Below, piece by piece: positions 63,899 through 64,000 of a stretch of DNA of 64,000 bases. The position numbers and the translations under genes were made by a program. Source of the stretch: Rhodospirillales bacterium (lineage in GTDB: Bacteria > Pseudomonadota > Alphaproteobacteria > Rhodospirillales > Casp-alpha2); contig JABJGO010000066.1 of assembly GCA_018662225.1 (NCBI GenBank), positions 124,001-188,000 on the forward strand, written 5' to 3'. Below the pieces are notes generated by a model. That model had not been told where the DNA came from and did not search any database. It saw only the letters and a list, made by a program, of their open reading frames with translations. Numbering within the stretch: position 1 is the stretch's first letter; the number at the start of each line of letters is the position of its first letter.

Positions 63899-63949
63899 TC
63901 GTGGTCCGACTATTGGGTCTCAGGTTACGGCAAATCACCGGTGGGCGAT

Positions 63950-64000
63950 ATGACATCAGAAAATACAAAAACGCAATTCCTGCAATTACAAAATAATGTG
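63950..64000 (+). CDS. 5' end of an unidentified gene (partial)
   Basis: An ATG at 63950 opens a frame that runs to the window edge: MTSENTKTQFLQLQNNV, 17 codons. It is divergent from the GT4 gene, whose start is 51 bases away. The QFLQLQ text is reminiscent of the start of capsular polysaccharide export/synthesis proteins (FLFLQGP), but 17 residues cannot decide it. Confidence 0.4.
   Translation, partial: MTSENTKTQFLQLQNNV

Overview
The window looks like chromosome from a free-living alphaproteobacterium, possibly from the Rhodospirillales side of the class. The reasons are the CobN/CobW/CobO-type cobalamin genes, the infC-rpmI-rplT-pheST gene set with a non-AUG infC start, a class III cyclase with an N-terminal membrane domain, and a heptose-based LPS route. 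I cannot name the genus. I see no rRNA, tRNA, CRISPR array, insertion sequence or integrated phage.

Layout. 1-8 kb: a partial PhnD-like binding protein, a class A penicillin-binding protein, the heptose genes gmhA and hldE, a SAM methyltransferase and two unrecognised genes. 8.1-10.8 kb: a tandem pair of related proteins with degenerate EAL-like C-termini. 10.8-35.8 kb: an almost complete cobalamin pathway in several transcription units: cobT (-), cobS-cobC-cobP-cobW-cobN-cobO-[SYLF lipoprotein]-cobQ (+), cbiB/cobD (-), a TPR/MFS interlude, cbiX-cobH-cobL-cobI-cbiG/cobJ-[Lys-rich secreted protein]-cobM (+), cbiD-cobK (-), and SCO1-cobB (+). 35.7-42.7 kb: housekeeping and stress genes (two YcgN-like Cys-cluster proteins, DHDPS-family aldolase, YgjP-like peptidase, Ada, YjbQ, threonine dehydratase, flavin reductase, YeeE/YedE transporter). 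42.7-47.7 kb: an unusual exported-protein cluster: a cupredoxin-like protein, a secreted FGE/SUMF1-like protein, a protein carrying about 48 cysteines in CNPCNPC-type repeats fused to a cytochrome P460-like domain with a CxxCH haem site, a His-rich conserved unknown, and a membrane-bound class III nucleotide cyclase. 47.7-61.6 kb: CocE-type hydrolase, pheT, pheS, rplT, rpmI, infC and thrS (all -). The usual infC-rpmI junction is split by about 5.5 kb of accessory DNA: toxin-antitoxin genes, an SDR, a URO-D family protein, fossil epimerase starts, a Rap1a/Tai-like protein and a frameshifted GH108-type lysozyme. 61.7-64 kb: two glycosyltransferases (GT9 heptosyltransferase type and GT4) and the first 17 codons of another gene.

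How the genes fit together. The B12 genes cover corrin ring synthesis from precorrin-2/sirohydrochlorin to adenosylcobalamin. The ring-contraction and C1-methylation steps are of the cobalt-early (anaerobic-type) kind: CbiX, CbiG and CbiD are present, and CobG/CobZ and CobF are not seen. Yet CobN, the large subunit of the late, ATP-dependent cobaltochelatase, is also present without CobS/CobT-type chelatase partners in the window. The heptose genes gmhA and hldE and the GT9 heptosyltransferase-type gene point to an LPS inner core; hldD and gmhB are not in view. The candidate for a previously undescribed system is the NPC-repeat/P460 cluster at about 43.2-46.3 kb.
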